Source: Streptomyces sp. WAC05374 (lineage in GTDB: Bacteria > Actinomycetota > Actinomycetes > Streptomycetales > Streptomycetaceae). From it: DNA of 64,000 nt. A program made the position numbers and the translations under genes. The stretch is from positions 1-64,000 of the forward strand of contig NZ_SMNQ01000019.1 of assembly GCF_004353505.1 (NCBI RefSeq), written 5' to 3'. The notes under the pieces are model-generated. The model saw only the letters and a list, made by a program, of their open reading frames with translations. It ran no database searches and had not been told where the DNA came from. Of the stretch, positions 18,212-26,648 are shown in pieces (the first letter of the stretch is position 1; each line of letters opens with the position of its first letter).

Positions 18212-20254
18212 TCAGGTGCGGAGGTCGACCAGAAGCGGAGGGACATGCTCCCCCCGGACGCCCGTCAGGGACAGTACGGCATGGCCGGGAGGCACCCCGT
18301 GGGCGAGGTCGGAGGCGGACCAGCGCTGCCGCTCGACCTCCCGTACGGTCACCGCCTCGGCCGTCGCCGCCTTGCCGGTCACCAGGCGGCGCAGGAAGTG
18401 CAGCGCCTTGGTCAGCGGCTCGTCGGAGATGATCTGCCGGTTGGTCACGTCCCGCATCTGCACCCACTCGGTGCCCCAGGTCTCCGCGAACCGCCCGCCG
18501 TCCCAGGACGCGATGCCCGCGAACGCCATCCGGCAGCCGACGGCCCCCAGCAGCGGTCCGCGCAGTGCCTCCGGCACGTCCTCCAGGGTGCGCAGGGCGA
18601 GGACGACACCCGCGTGCGCCGAGCGCAGCCGCTGGATGGCCCGCACGGAGTCGGCCGTCACCGTGTACGTGGCGTCGTCCAGCACCAGGCAGGCGAACAG
18701 CGACCGGTCGCGGCGCGCCAGGGCCGCCTCGGTGAACTGCGCGAGCAGCAGGCGGGCCACGATCCGGGACGCCTCCGCGTGCCCCCGCTCGGGCAGGTCG
18801 ACCCGGACGCGCAGCGGGTGCTCGATGGCGCGCGGCGAGAACCGGCGCCCCTCGGCGCCGGTGCGGAAGAACCGCGCGAAGGCGGGCCGGTCGAGGAACG
18901 CGACCCGCTCGGCCAGCAGCACCCCGACGTCGTCGCCGCGCTCGGCCTGCCGCTCCCGCGCGTCCAGCTCGCGGAGCTGGGCCGGGTCGCCGGCCACGGC
19001 CGCGCGCAGCTCGGCCAGCGCGCGGGGCGCCCCGCCGAGCAGCTCGCGCAGCTCCGGCACGGCGGGGAAGTGGCCGTGGGCGGCGCGGTAGGGGCCGATG
19101 AGCTGGGCCAGCGCGGTGGCGGCGCGGCGGCTGTCGGGGACGAGGTCGCCGACCAGGGCCTCGGCGAGCATCCGGGCGGCCTCGTCGGGGTCGTCGGCGC
19201 CGCCGTACAGGTCGAGGTCGTGGGTGGAGTCGGGGCGGCCCACGGAGACGATCACGTCGAAGGCGGCGTCCGGGGCGAGGGCGGTGCCGTGGGCGGTCAC
19301 CGCGACGACACAGGCGCGGTTGGCGAGGGCCTGGAGGCAGAGGGACTCCACGACCGGGCGGACCAGCCGGACCGTCTTGCCGGACCCGGCGGGCCCGACG
19401 GCCAGCAGGGAGGTGCCGAGCACGGCGGGCTCCAGGGCGACCCCGGTGGTGCGCCGGGCGTAGGGGTTGCGGGGGTGGTCGGCCGCGGTGCCGATCCGCA
19501 CCTGGGCGGTGGCCAGGTCGTGGGCGGCGGTGCGGACCGGCAGGTCGCGCAGGCCGGAGGGGTGGGCGCAGGCGGCGGGGCCGTGGGCGCGGACGGCTTC
19601 GGTGAACGCGGGGAGCCGGTCGGGGTGGGTGCGCACGCCCTGCCAGGCGCGCCGGATGCGGGCGTAGTCCACGTCGCCGAGCGCTCCTGAGCGGGTCGCC
19701 TCGGCGAGCCGCTGGGCGGCCTCGGTCAGCCCGGCGTCCCGCAGCTCGGGCCAGTCGACGGGATCGGCGTCCGGGGGCGGCGGCGGGGGCGGGGTGTCCT
19801 TCTTCCGCGCGTACCGGCGCCAGATCTCGGGGATGTGGCCGACGCGGGCGAAGAAGACGAGCAGGCCGCCGCCGACGAGGGCGTAGTACACATAGCTGGC
19901 CGTGGCCCAGGTGTCCGGCTGGGTGCGCCACTCGTCGGGGGTGAACGCCAGCAGCGGCCAGAGCCAGTAGTAGCCCAGGTAGCCGTTCCACAGCAGGGAC
20001 CACAGGAGCCAGCCGCTGAGCAGGGCGATCACCGCGCCGGCGAACAGCCGCCGCGCGGGCACCGTCTCCGGCTCCTCCGCCGGCCGCGGCCGGTGCCCGA
20101 ACCGCCACACCCCGGGCTCGGCCGCCGGGCGGGAGGCGCGCAGCCACTGCGCCGTGCCGCCGCCGGCGGGCGCGGGGGCGTGCCGCGGCGGAGGCGGCAC
20201 GGGCGGCTTGCCGACGTGGCCGCGCCGTGCCTCGAACGTACCGTCGGTGTCCAT
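18212..20254 (-). CDS. Membrane-anchored VirD4/TraD-like ATPase of unknown function
   Basis: The 680-residue protein has a Pro-rich N-terminus, then two membrane segments at about 71-92 and 121-141. A large cytoplasmic ATPase domain follows. Walker A is GPAGSGKT (287-294) and Walker B is CLVLDDATYT, both resembling type IV coupling proteins (VirD4/TraD/TraG). The LRTLEDVPEAL stretch corresponds to sensor region 'LAxQS'-like positions. No relaxase, pilin or other conjugation genes are nearby, so this is a solitary chromosomal member. It faces away from gabT with a 252-base divergent region between them. In S. coelicolor a similar protein is, as I recall, annotated only as an ATP/GTP-binding protein. 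Confidence 0.8.
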   Translation of the reverse strand: MDTDGTFEARRGHVGKPPVPPPPRHAPAPAGGGTAQWLRASRPAAEPGVWRFGHRPRPAEEPETVPARRLFAGAVIALLSGWLLWSLLWNGYLGYYWLWPLLAFTPDEWRTQPDTWATASYVYYALVGGGLLVFFARVGHIPEIWRRYARKKDTPPPPPPPDADPVDWPELRDAGLTEAAQRLAEATRSGALGDVDYARIRRAWQGVRTHPDRLPAFTEAVRAHGPAACAHPSGLRDLPVRTAAHDLATAQVRIGTAADHPRNPYARRTTGVALEPAVLGTSLLAVGPAGSGKTVRLVRPVVESLCLQALANRACVVAVTAHGTALAPDAAFDVIVSVGRPDSTHDLDLYGGADDPDEAARMLAEALVGDLVPDSRRAATALAQLIGPYRAAHGHFPAVPELRELLGGAPRALAELRAAVAGDPAQLRELDARERQAERGDDVGVLLAERVAFLDRPAFARFFRTGAEGRRFSPRAIEHPLRVRVDLPERGHAEASRIVARLLLAQFTEAALARRDRSLFACLVLDDATYTVTADSVRAIQRLRSAHAGVVLALRTLEDVPEALRGPLLGAVGCRMAFAGIASWDGGRFAETWGTEWVQMRDVTNRQIISDEPLTKALHFLRRLVTGKAATAEAVTVREVERQRWSASDLAHGVPPGHAVLSLTGVRGEHVPPLLVDLRT

Positions 20255-20506
20255 CGAACCCCTGCCCCCTGACCAGCCAGGTCCCGCGCGTCTGTGCCCC
20301 CGTCAATCTAGCCGCCCCGCCCGGGCGGTTCACCGACCTGTGGACAACTCCGGAGCGGCGGGCTGCCGGGGCCCTGCTATGTCCGTCCCGGACAAGGACA
20401 CGGCACCGACCACTCCCTAACGGAGCATGCCGACGCCCCTCCCCCAGCCCTAGCCTGCGGAAGAAAGAGAAGTAGCGTCCGAAAGACCCCACCCCAGGAG
20501 CCCCGC

Positions 20507-21841
20507 ATGACCGAAATCCCGCAGGAGCGCCGCGTCGTCACCGCCATTCCCGGCCCGAAGTCGCAGGAGCTTCAGGCCCGCCGTCTGTCCGCGGTCGCGG
20601 GTGGCGTGGGCTCCGTGCTGCCGGTCTTCACGACCCGCGCCGGTGGCGGCGTCATCGAGGACGTGGACGGCAACCGTCTGATCGACTTCGGTTCCGGTAT
20701 CGCCGTGACCTCGGTGGGCGCGTCCGCCGAGGCGGTCGTACGCCGGGCGAGCGCCCAGCTCGAGCAGTTCACGCACACCTGCTTCATGGTCACGCCGTAC
20801 GAGGGCTACGTCGAGGTCTGCGAGGCGCTCGCCGAGCTGACCCCGGGCGACCACGCCAAGAAGTCCGCGCTGTTCAACAGCGGTGCCGAGGCCGTCGAGA
20901 ACGCGGTCAAGATCGCCCGTTCGTACACCAAGCGCCAGGCCGTCGTCGTCTTCGACCACGGCTACCACGGCCGCACGAACCTCACGATGGCGCTGACCGC
21001 CAAGAACATGCCGTACAAGCACGGCTTCGGCCCGTTCGCGCCCGAGGTCTACCGCGTGCCGGTCGCCTACGGCTACCGCTGGCCCACCGGGCCCGAGAAC
21101 TGCGGCCCCGAGGCCGCCGCGCAGGCGATCGACCAGATCACCAAGCAGATCGGTGCCGAGAACGTCGCCGCGATCATCATCGAGCCGGTGCTCGGCGAGG
21201 GCGGCTTCATCGAGCCGGCCAAGGGCTTCCTGCCGGAGATCGTGAAGTTCGCCAACGACAACGGCATCGTCTTCGTCGCGGACGAGATCCAGTCCGGCTT
21301 CTGCCGCACCGGCCAGTGGTTCGCGTGCGAGGACGAGGGCATCGTCCCGGACCTGATCACCACGGCCAAGGGCATCGCGGGCGGTCTGCCGCTCGCCGCC
21401 GTCACCGGCCGCGCCGAGATCATGGACGCCGTGCACGGCGGTGGCCTGGGCGGCACCTACGGCGGCAACCCGGTGGCCTGCGCCGGTGCGCTCGGTGCCA
21501 TCGAGACGATGAAGGAGCTCGACCTCAACGGCAAGGCCAGGCGCATCGAGGAGGTCATGAAGGGCCGCCTCGCCGCCATGCAGGAGAAGTACGAGATCAT
21601 CGGCGACATCCGTGGCCGTGGCGCCATGATCGCGATCGAGCTGGTCAAGGACCCGGCGACCAAGGAGCCGAACCCGGAGGCCGCGGGCGCGCTCGCCAAG
21701 GCCTGCCACGCCGAGGGTGTGCTGGTCCTGACCTGTGGCACCTACGGCAACGTGCTGCGCTTCCTGCCGCCGCTGGTCATCGGCGAGGACCTGCTGAACG
21801 AGGGCCTGGACGTCATCGAGAACGCGTTCGCCGGCATCTGA
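20507..21841 (+). CDS. gabT: 4-aminobutyrate (GABA) aminotransferase
   Basis: GabT moves the amino group of GABA to 2-oxoglutarate, giving succinate semialdehyde and glutamate. This class III PLP aminotransferase of 444 residues has the PLP lysine K288 in TTAKGIAGGLPLAAVTGR, the cofactor aspartate D259 in FVADEIQSGF, and the GABA-type FNSGAEAVENAVKIAR. The ATG at 20507 has a CAGGAG ribosome site. It is transcribed alone, divergently from the VirD4-like gene, with a hairpin after it. It supplies the middle step of the polyamine-to-succinate route for which other genes lie at 25-45 kb. Confidence 0.93.
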   Translation: MTEIPQERRVVTAIPGPKSQELQARRLSAVAGGVGSVLPVFTTRAGGGVIEDVDGNRLIDFGSGIAVTSVGASAEAVVRRASAQLEQFTHTCFMVTPYEGYVEVCEALAELTPGDHAKKSALFNSGAEAVENAVKIARSYTKRQAVVVFDHGYHGRTNLTMALTAKNMPYKHGFGPFAPEVYRVPVAYGYRWPTGPENCGPEAAAQAIDQITKQIGAENVAAIIIEPVLGEGGFIEPAKGFLPEIVKFANDNGIVFVADEIQSGFCRTGQWFACEDEGIVPDLITTAKGIAGGLPLAAVTGRAEIMDAVHGGGLGGTYGGNPVACAGALGAIETMKELDLNGKARRIEEVMKGRLAAMQEKYEIIGDIRGRGAMIAIELVKDPATKEPNPEAAGALAKACHAEGVLVLTCGTYGNVLRFLPPLVIGEDLLNEGLDVIENAFAGI

Positions 21842-21921
21842 GGCCGGGGACACGGCTGCCGGGGACACGGCCGAGCCCGAGCCCGGGCATGACGCTGTGC
21901 GACCGGATGTGAAGAAGCCGT

Positions 21922-21963
21922 GGGGGGCCGATGGCGGGATGGAGATCCGGCTGTCGGCCCCCC
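21922..21963 (+). terminator. Stem-loop after gabT
   Basis: Ten-base arms GGGGGGCCGA (21922-21931) and TCGGCCCCCC (21954-21963) enclose a 22-base loop, 80 bases downstream of the gabT stop. Between gabT and this stem the 13-base string CCGGGGACACGGC is repeated in tandem (21844 and 21859). Confidence 0.75.
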
Positions 21964-21988
21964 GCTCTCTGCCGTACGGTTTCTGCAG

Positions 21989-22765
21989 ATGAGAGAAACA
22001 CCCCGTCCGCAGGGGACTGCGGACGGCTCCGGGACGGAGCCTCCCCAGCCTCGCCCCGGACGTGCCCTCGCGCACACCATCGGAGCCTCGGGCTCCGGAT
22101 CTCCTCACCGATCGGACCGTCGCCCGCCCCACACCCCCCGGGGCGCGCGGCACACCGGTCCTGGCGGCCGCCTCGGAACCACCCCCCCTGTTCCGGGGCG
22201 GCCGGCTCTCCTCTCCCTCCTGAGCCTGGCCCTCTTCGCGGTCACCACCTGGCAGGTCGCCGCCGGCGGCCCCCTCGCCCGCCTCGACGAGCGGGTGAGC
22301 CGCGCCCTGGCGGGCCGTGGCCCGGCGCCCCTGACCGAGTTCCTCGCCGACCTGGGCAGCCTGCCGGTCGCCCTCCCCGTGCTGGCCGCCGCGGTGGCGT
22401 ACGCGCTGTGGCGCGGCGATCGTGCCCGGGCGCTGTACGCGGTGGCGGCCATGGCGCTGGTCCCGGCGGTGGTCGTCCCGCTGAAGCTGCTCGTGGACCG
22501 GGTCGGCCCGCTCACCCCGGAGACCGGCTACTACCCCTCCGGGCACACCGCGACGGCCCTGGTGGCCTACTGCGGCGCGGCGCTGCTGGTGCACCGGCGC
22601 CTGGTGCCCGTCGCCGTCCTGCTGACGGTGGCGACGGGCACCGGGCTCGTGCTGCGCGGCTACCACTGGCCGCTGGACGTGGTGGCGAGCGCGTGCCTGT
22701 TCAGCCCCATCTGTACGCGTCGAAGTTCCGGGAGAACTCCCAGCCCCCGAACCGGTCCCAGTTGA
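21989..22765 (+). CDS. PAP2-family phosphatase, C-terminus apparently cut short
   Basis: The three PAP2 phosphatase motifs are present in a multi-helix membrane protein: KLLVDRVGPL, YPSGHTATALV and GYHWPLDVV. Such enzymes dephosphorylate lipid phosphates or undecaprenyl diphosphate. Right after motif 3 the expected last membrane helix is replaced by SPICTRRSSGRTPSPRTGPS, encoded by bases that are the 3' end of the chitinase gene on the other strand. The two genes overlap tail to tail for 65 bases. Catalytic residues are intact, so the protein may still work. The start is uncertain: ATG 21989 lacks a good ribosome site and the first 60 residues look disordered. Confidence 0.65.
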   Translation: MRETPRPQGTADGSGTEPPQPRPGRALAHTIGASGSGSPHRSDRRPPHTPRGARHTGPGGRLGTTPPVPGRPALLSLLSLALFAVTTWQVAAGGPLARLDERVSRALAGRGPAPLTEFLADLGSLPVALPVLAAAVAYALWRGDRARALYAVAAMALVPAVVVPLKLLVDRVGPLTPETGYYPSGHTATALVAYCGAALLVHRRLVPVAVLLTVATGTGLVLRGYHWPLDVVASACLFSPICTRRSSGRTPSPRTGPS

Positions 22766-24500
22766 CCGACCAGGTCATCAGCCCGCGCAGCCCCGGCCAG
22801 GTGCCGTGCGTGCGGTACGCGCCGCAGTTCACCGACCGCGTCAGGCAGTCGAGCGCCTTGGTGACCTCGGCCGGCGGGGTGTGGCCGTTGCCCGCGTGGG
22901 GCGAGGCGGGGAGGCCGATGGCCACCTGCTCGGGGCGCAGGGCCGGGAAGAACCGCTCGGCGTTGCCCGCGACGGGGAAGCCGGTGAGCAGCATGTCGGT
23001 CATGGCGATGGCGAAATCGGCGCTGCCCATGGAGTGGTACTGGTTGTCCAGGCCCATGATCGGGCCCGAGTTGTAGTGCTGGACGTGCAGCAGGGTGAGG
23101 TCGTCGCGCAGGGCGTGGATGACCGGCAGGTAGGCGCCGGCGCGCGGGTCCTGGCCGCCCCAGGGGCCGGAGCCGTAGTACTGGTACCCGAGCTGCACGA
23201 AGAAGGTCTCGGGGGCCATGGTCAGCACGAAGCCGGGGCCGTAGCGGGCCTTGAGGGTCTTCAGCGCCGCGATCAGGTGGACGACGACCGGCGTGGTGGG
23301 CGTGCGGAAGTCGGTGTCGCCGCTGTCCAGCGACAGCGAGTGGCCCTCGAAGTCGATGTCGAGGCCGTCGAGACCGTACTCGTCGATGATCCTCGAGACG
23401 GACGAGACGAAGGTGTCGCGGGCGGCCGCGGTGGTGAGCCGCACCTGGCCGTTCTGGCCGCCGATGGAGATGAGGACCTTCTTGCCGGCAGCCTGTTTCG
23501 CCTTGATGGCGGCCTTGAATTCGGCAGCGGACTCCACGCCGGGGCACTCCGACGCGGGGCACAGGGAGAAGCGGATGTCGCCCGAGGTGACGGAGGTGGG
23601 TTCGCCGAAGGCCAGGTTGATGACGTCCCAGGAGTCGGGGACGTCGGCCATCCGGGTGTGACCGGAGCCGTTGGCGAAGCTCGCGTGGAGGTAGCCGACG
23701 AGGGCGTGGGCGGGCAGGCCGCCGCCCGGGTCGCCGCCGCCGGGCGGCGTCGTCACGGTGACGGCGGCGGACGCGGGGGACTCCCCGGCGGCGTTCACGG
23801 CGGTGACGCGGAAGGTGTACGGGGTGGCCGGCGCGAGCCCCGTCACGGTGGCCGAGGTGCCGGTCGCCGTCAGGGCCCGGTCCGTGCCCCGGTAGACGCG
23901 GTAGGAGGTGGCGCCGGGCACCGGGGTCCAGCTCAGCGGCACGGTGGTCGCCGTGGCGGTGCCGGCGGTCAGGCCGGTGGGGGCGGCCGGGACCTGGACG
24001 GGGTCGCCGCCGGGGCCCAGCAGGGTGACGTCGTCGGCGTGGTAGGCACCGGTCCCGTACCAGCCGTGGGTGTGGACGGTCACCGAGCGGGTGGCCGCCC
24101 CGGTGCGGAAGGTGGTGGTCAGGCGCTGCCAGTCCGGGGCGGATCGGACCCAGGTGCTCACGTCCGTGGTGCCGGTGCCGGACGCGCCGAGGTGCACGTA
24201 CTCGCCGCGCACCCAGGCGCTCAGGGTGTACGTGGAGTCCGGCTGGACGGCCACCGTCTGGCCGCACCTGGCGTTGTCGTTGCCCGACGGGGTGGCGCGC
24301 AGCGCCCGGGTGCCGCCGTGGACGGGCCCGGACACGACCGCGCCGCTGCCCGCCGTGCAGCTCCAGTCGTCCATGCCTGCTTCGAAGCCGCCGTTGCGGA
24401 TCACGTCGGTGTCGGCGGCGTGCGCGGTGGCGGTGAGCCCGCCGAGGGCGAGCACGGCCGCCACGGCGGTCGCCAGGGGTCTGAGGAGGGTGCGGTCCAC
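22701..24500 (-). CDS. Secreted GH18 chitinase with carbohydrate-binding and FnIII domains
   Basis: This endochitinase would degrade chitin outside the cell. A Sec signal peptide covers residues 1-28 (ending ATAHA). It is followed by a CBM4/9- or CBM16-like carbohydrate-binding module (about 30-162), a fibronectin type III domain (about 172-253), a Gly/Pro linker and the GH18 barrel (about 262-599). The catalytic motif DGLDIDFE is at 378-385, with E385 as proton donor. The product has 599 residues. GTG 24500 is chosen because GGAGG lies 6 bases upstream and the signal peptide starts there. A DasR-type operator overlaps its promoter. The stop lies inside the end of the PAP2 gene. Confidence 0.94.
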   Translation of the reverse strand: MDRTLLRPLATAVAAVLALGGLTATAHAADTDVIRNGGFEAGMDDWSCTAGSGAVVSGPVHGGTRALRATPSGNDNARCGQTVAVQPDSTYTLSAWVRGEYVHLGASGTGTTDVSTWVRSAPDWQRLTTTFRTGAATRSVTVHTHGWYGTGAYHADDVTLLGPGGDPVQVPAAPTGLTAGTATATTVPLSWTPVPGATSYRVYRGTDRALTATGTSATVTGLAPATPYTFRVTAVNAAGESPASAAVTVTTPPGGGDPGGGLPAHALVGYLHASFANGSGHTRMADVPDSWDVINLAFGEPTSVTSGDIRFSLCPASECPGVESAAEFKAAIKAKQAAGKKVLISIGGQNGQVRLTTAAARDTFVSSVSRIIDEYGLDGLDIDFEGHSLSLDSGDTDFRTPTTPVVVHLIAALKTLKARYGPGFVLTMAPETFFVQLGYQYYGSGPWGGQDPRAGAYLPVIHALRDDLTLLHVQHYNSGPIMGLDNQYHSMGSADFAIAMTDMLLTGFPVAGNAERFFPALRPEQVAIGLPASPHAGNGHTPPAEVTKALDCLTRSVNCGAYRTHGTWPGLRGLMTWSVNWDRFGGWEFSRNFDAYRWG

Positions 24501-24542
24501 AACTGCCTCCGGGTGTGGGGGAATCGAGGTGGAGCGCCGCAC

Positions 24543-24571
24543 AACATGGTCCAGACCAATCGGGTTGTCAA
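24543..24571 (-). promoter_or_regulatory. Chitinase promoter with DasR-type operator (dre)
   Basis: On the minus strand a perfect -35 TTGACA (24566-24571) is followed after 17 bases by CATGTT (24543-24548) as a possible -10. The spacer contains TGGTCTGGACCA (24547-24558), a near match to the DasR responsive element core TGGTCTAGACCA known from Streptomyces chitinase promoters. Binding there would block RNA polymerase, and glucosamine phosphates release DasR. This predicts induction by chitin-derived sugars. Confidence 0.85.
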
Positions 24572-25026
24572 GACCCCTGACGCCTCGCCAGGTGCGCGGC
24601 CGCCTCGTGCATCGCCAGCTCCAGCAGCGCCGGGTCGTTGAGCGTTCCCCTGCCGTCGGGCAGCACCAGCCAGCGCGCCGCGCCCGTCACCCGCCCCGGA
24701 TAGGGGACGACGATCCAGGTCCCGCGGCCGGCGGCCCGCATCCCCGTGCCGACCCAGCGCGCGGCGGTGCCCACGGGCACGAAGAAGCCCAGGCGCGCGT
24801 CACCGAAGTCGGCGAGCACGGGGCCCGGGCGGTCCACGAGCCGGCACAGCACGTCGAGCGTGGCGTGACCCAGCTCGGCCGGCGTGATCAGCACGTCCCA
24901 GCGCCGGCCGGCGGGCAGGAGCGCGACCCCGAGGGGGCTGCGCTCCCACTCCCACCGGCATGCGCCGGGATCCGGCGCCACCGCTGCCAGCCACTCCACC
25001 GCGGCCTTGTCCCCCGAACCAGTCAT
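24568..25026 (-). CDS. Conserved actinomycete protein of unknown function
   Basis: This 152-residue soluble protein has no membrane segment or signal peptide. Segments GRRWDVLITPAELGHA, GPVLADFGDARLGFFVPVG and RWLVLPDGRGTLNDPALLEL resemble the N-terminal part of bifunctional primase/polymerase-like proteins found singly in Streptomyces. I see no catalytic acidic triad that would support polymerase activity, so function is open. Its 3' end overlaps the chitinase -35 box. A hairpin 24 bases upstream of its start separates it from the polyamine operon. Confidence 0.7.
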   Translation of the reverse strand: MTGSGDKAAVEWLAAVAPDPGACRWEWERSPLGVALLPAGRRWDVLITPAELGHATLDVLCRLVDRPGPVLADFGDARLGFFVPVGTAARWVGTGMRAAGRGTWIVVPYPGRVTGAARWLVLPDGRGTLNDPALLELAMHEAAAHLARRQGS

Positions 25027-25049
25027 CGCCCGCTGCCTCCATGTCCGTG

Positions 25050-25086
25050 TCTGTGACTGCCCCGCCGGGCAGTGCGTTCACACAGA
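25050..25086 (-). terminator. Two-part hairpin after the polyamine operon
   Basis: ACTGCCC (25056-25062) pairs with GGGCAGT (25067-25073) around a 4-base loop. TCTGTG (25050-25055) can pair with CACAGA (25081-25086) outside it, with a 7-base bulge. It lies in the 178-base gap between the amine oxidase stop and the next gene, and could terminate the long minus-strand operon. Confidence 0.5.
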
Positions 25087-25204
25087 CGGACGCCGGTGCG
25101 CGGGGATCATTACGCGACTGGACGGCCGGCCCGGTGGTGAACCGGACCGGCGGGGGCGCACATGGGGCGCATTCGGCCGGACGGGGGCGGCCGGCCACCG
25201 GACC

Positions 25205-26623
25205 CTAGCTGTCGAAGCCGAGCCCGAGCCGGTCCATCGCCTTCAGCCACAGGTTGCGGCGCCCTCCGTTGGCGTCGGCCCGGGCCAGCGACCACTTGGT
25301 GAGCCCGATGCCCGCCCAGGCGACCGGCTCCGGCGGGAAGGGCAGCGGCTTGGTGCGCACCATCTCCAGCGCCGTGCGCTCGGTCCGCTCGCCCGACAGC
25401 AGGTCGAGCATCACGTCCGCCCCGAAGCGGGTCGCGCCGACTCCCAGCCCCGTGAAGCCCGCCGCGTACGCGACCCGGCCCGCGTGCGCGGTGCCGAAGA
25501 ACGCCGAGAAGCGGGAGCAGGTGTCGATGGCGCCGCCCCAGGCGTGGCTGAACCGCACGCCCTCGAGCTGGGGGAAGCAGCGGAAGAAGTGTTCGGCGAG
25601 CCGGAGGTAGGTCTCGGGCCGGTGGTCGTGCTCGGCGCGGACGCGCCCGCCGAACGGGTAGACGGCGTCGTACCCGCCCCACAGGACGCGGTTGTCGGCG
25701 GAGAGCCGGAAGTAGTGGAACTGGTTGGCGCTGTCCCCCAGACCCTGGCGGTTCCTCCAGCCGATGGACGTGAGCTGCTCGTCCGTCAGCGGCTCGGTCA
25801 TCAGGGCGTAGTCGTAGACGGGGACCGTGTAGGCGCGCACCCGCTTGACCAGCGACGGGAAGACGTTGGTGCCGAGCGCGACCTGCCGGGCGAAGACGCG
25901 CCCGTAGGGGGTGCGGACGGCCATCCCGGCGCCCGCGCGGGCCAGCTCCAGACCCCGGGTGTTCTCGTACACGCGTACGCCCAGGTCGGCGCAGGCCCGC
26001 TTGAGGCCCCACGCCAGCTTGGCGGGGTGCAGCATGGCGACGCCGCGCCGGTCCCACAGCCCGCCCAGGAAGGTGGGCGAGTCGACCTCGGCGCGCACGG
26101 CGTCCCGGTCGAGCAGTTCCAGGTGGTCGGCGAGGCCGAGCCGGCCGGCCTCCTCGTACACGCCGGCCAGCTCCGCCATCTGGTGCGGCTCGGTGGCGAC
26201 GTCGATCTCGCCGGTGCGCTCGAAGTCGCAGTCGATGCCGTACGCGGCGACGGCCTCCTCGATGGCGTCGAGGTTGCGCATGCCCAGGTCCTCGAGCGCG
26301 GCGAGCTCGTCCGGCCAGCGGGCCAGGCCGTTGCCGAAGCCGTGGGTGAGGGAGGCGGCGCAGAAGCCGCCGTTGCGGCCGGAGGCGGCCCAGCCCGCCT
26401 CCCGGCCCTCGATGAGGACGACGTCCCGCCCCGGGTCCCGCTCCTTGGCGAGCAGGGCGGTCCACAGACCGCTGTAGCCGCCTCCGACGACCAGCAGGTC
26501 GCAGTGCTCGGTGCCGGTGAGGGCGGGCAGTGCGGCGGGCTTGCCGGGGTCTTCCAGCCAGTAGGGGACGGGCTGGGCGTCCGAGAGTGATCGTGCGGCA
26601 GTACGCATGGCGGCTGGGGCCAT
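25205..26623 (-). CDS. FAD-dependent amine oxidoreductase, gamma-glutamylputrescine oxidase-like
   Basis: This DAO/GlpO-type flavoenzyme of 472 residues has the FAD dinucleotide loop VVGGGYSGLWTALLAKE near residue 45-62. It also has the motifs AGWAASGRNGGFC and VWGGYDAVYPFGG, as well as GFTGLGVGATRFG near the C-terminus. These are typical of PuuB-like oxidases that act on gamma-glutamylputrescine or related amines. It closes the operon that encodes the PotABCD-type importer and an aldehyde dehydrogenase, which supports a role in polyamine oxidation. ATG 26623 is preferred over the TTG 9 bases upstream because GGGAG is then correctly spaced. Confidence 0.85.
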   Translation of the reverse strand: MAPAAMRTAARSLSDAQPVPYWLEDPGKPAALPALTGTEHCDLLVVGGGYSGLWTALLAKERDPGRDVVLIEGREAGWAASGRNGGFCAASLTHGFGNGLARWPDELAALEDLGMRNLDAIEEAVAAYGIDCDFERTGEIDVATEPHQMAELAGVYEEAGRLGLADHLELLDRDAVRAEVDSPTFLGGLWDRRGVAMLHPAKLAWGLKRACADLGVRVYENTRGLELARAGAGMAVRTPYGRVFARQVALGTNVFPSLVKRVRAYTVPVYDYALMTEPLTDEQLTSIGWRNRQGLGDSANQFHYFRLSADNRVLWGGYDAVYPFGGRVRAEHDHRPETYLRLAEHFFRCFPQLEGVRFSHAWGGAIDTCSRFSAFFGTAHAGRVAYAAGFTGLGVGATRFGADVMLDLLSGERTERTALEMVRTKPLPFPPEPVAWAGIGLTKWSLARADANGGRRNLWLKAMDRLGLGFDS

Positions 26624-26648
26624 GGTTTCCAACTCCCTCTTGGTGAAC

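Noticed and set aside
14643-19091. A 1,482-codon open frame on the plus strand across aldehyde dehydrogenase, DMT, PucR and ATPase genes
   Set aside because: It lies antisense to four clear genes, has Arg/Ser/Gly-biased composition and no recognisable domain. Long antisense frames are expected at this GC content.
18212-20254. Integrative conjugative element
   Set aside because: Only one coupling-protein-like gene is present. No integrase, relaxase, attachment-site repeats or tRNA gene flank it.
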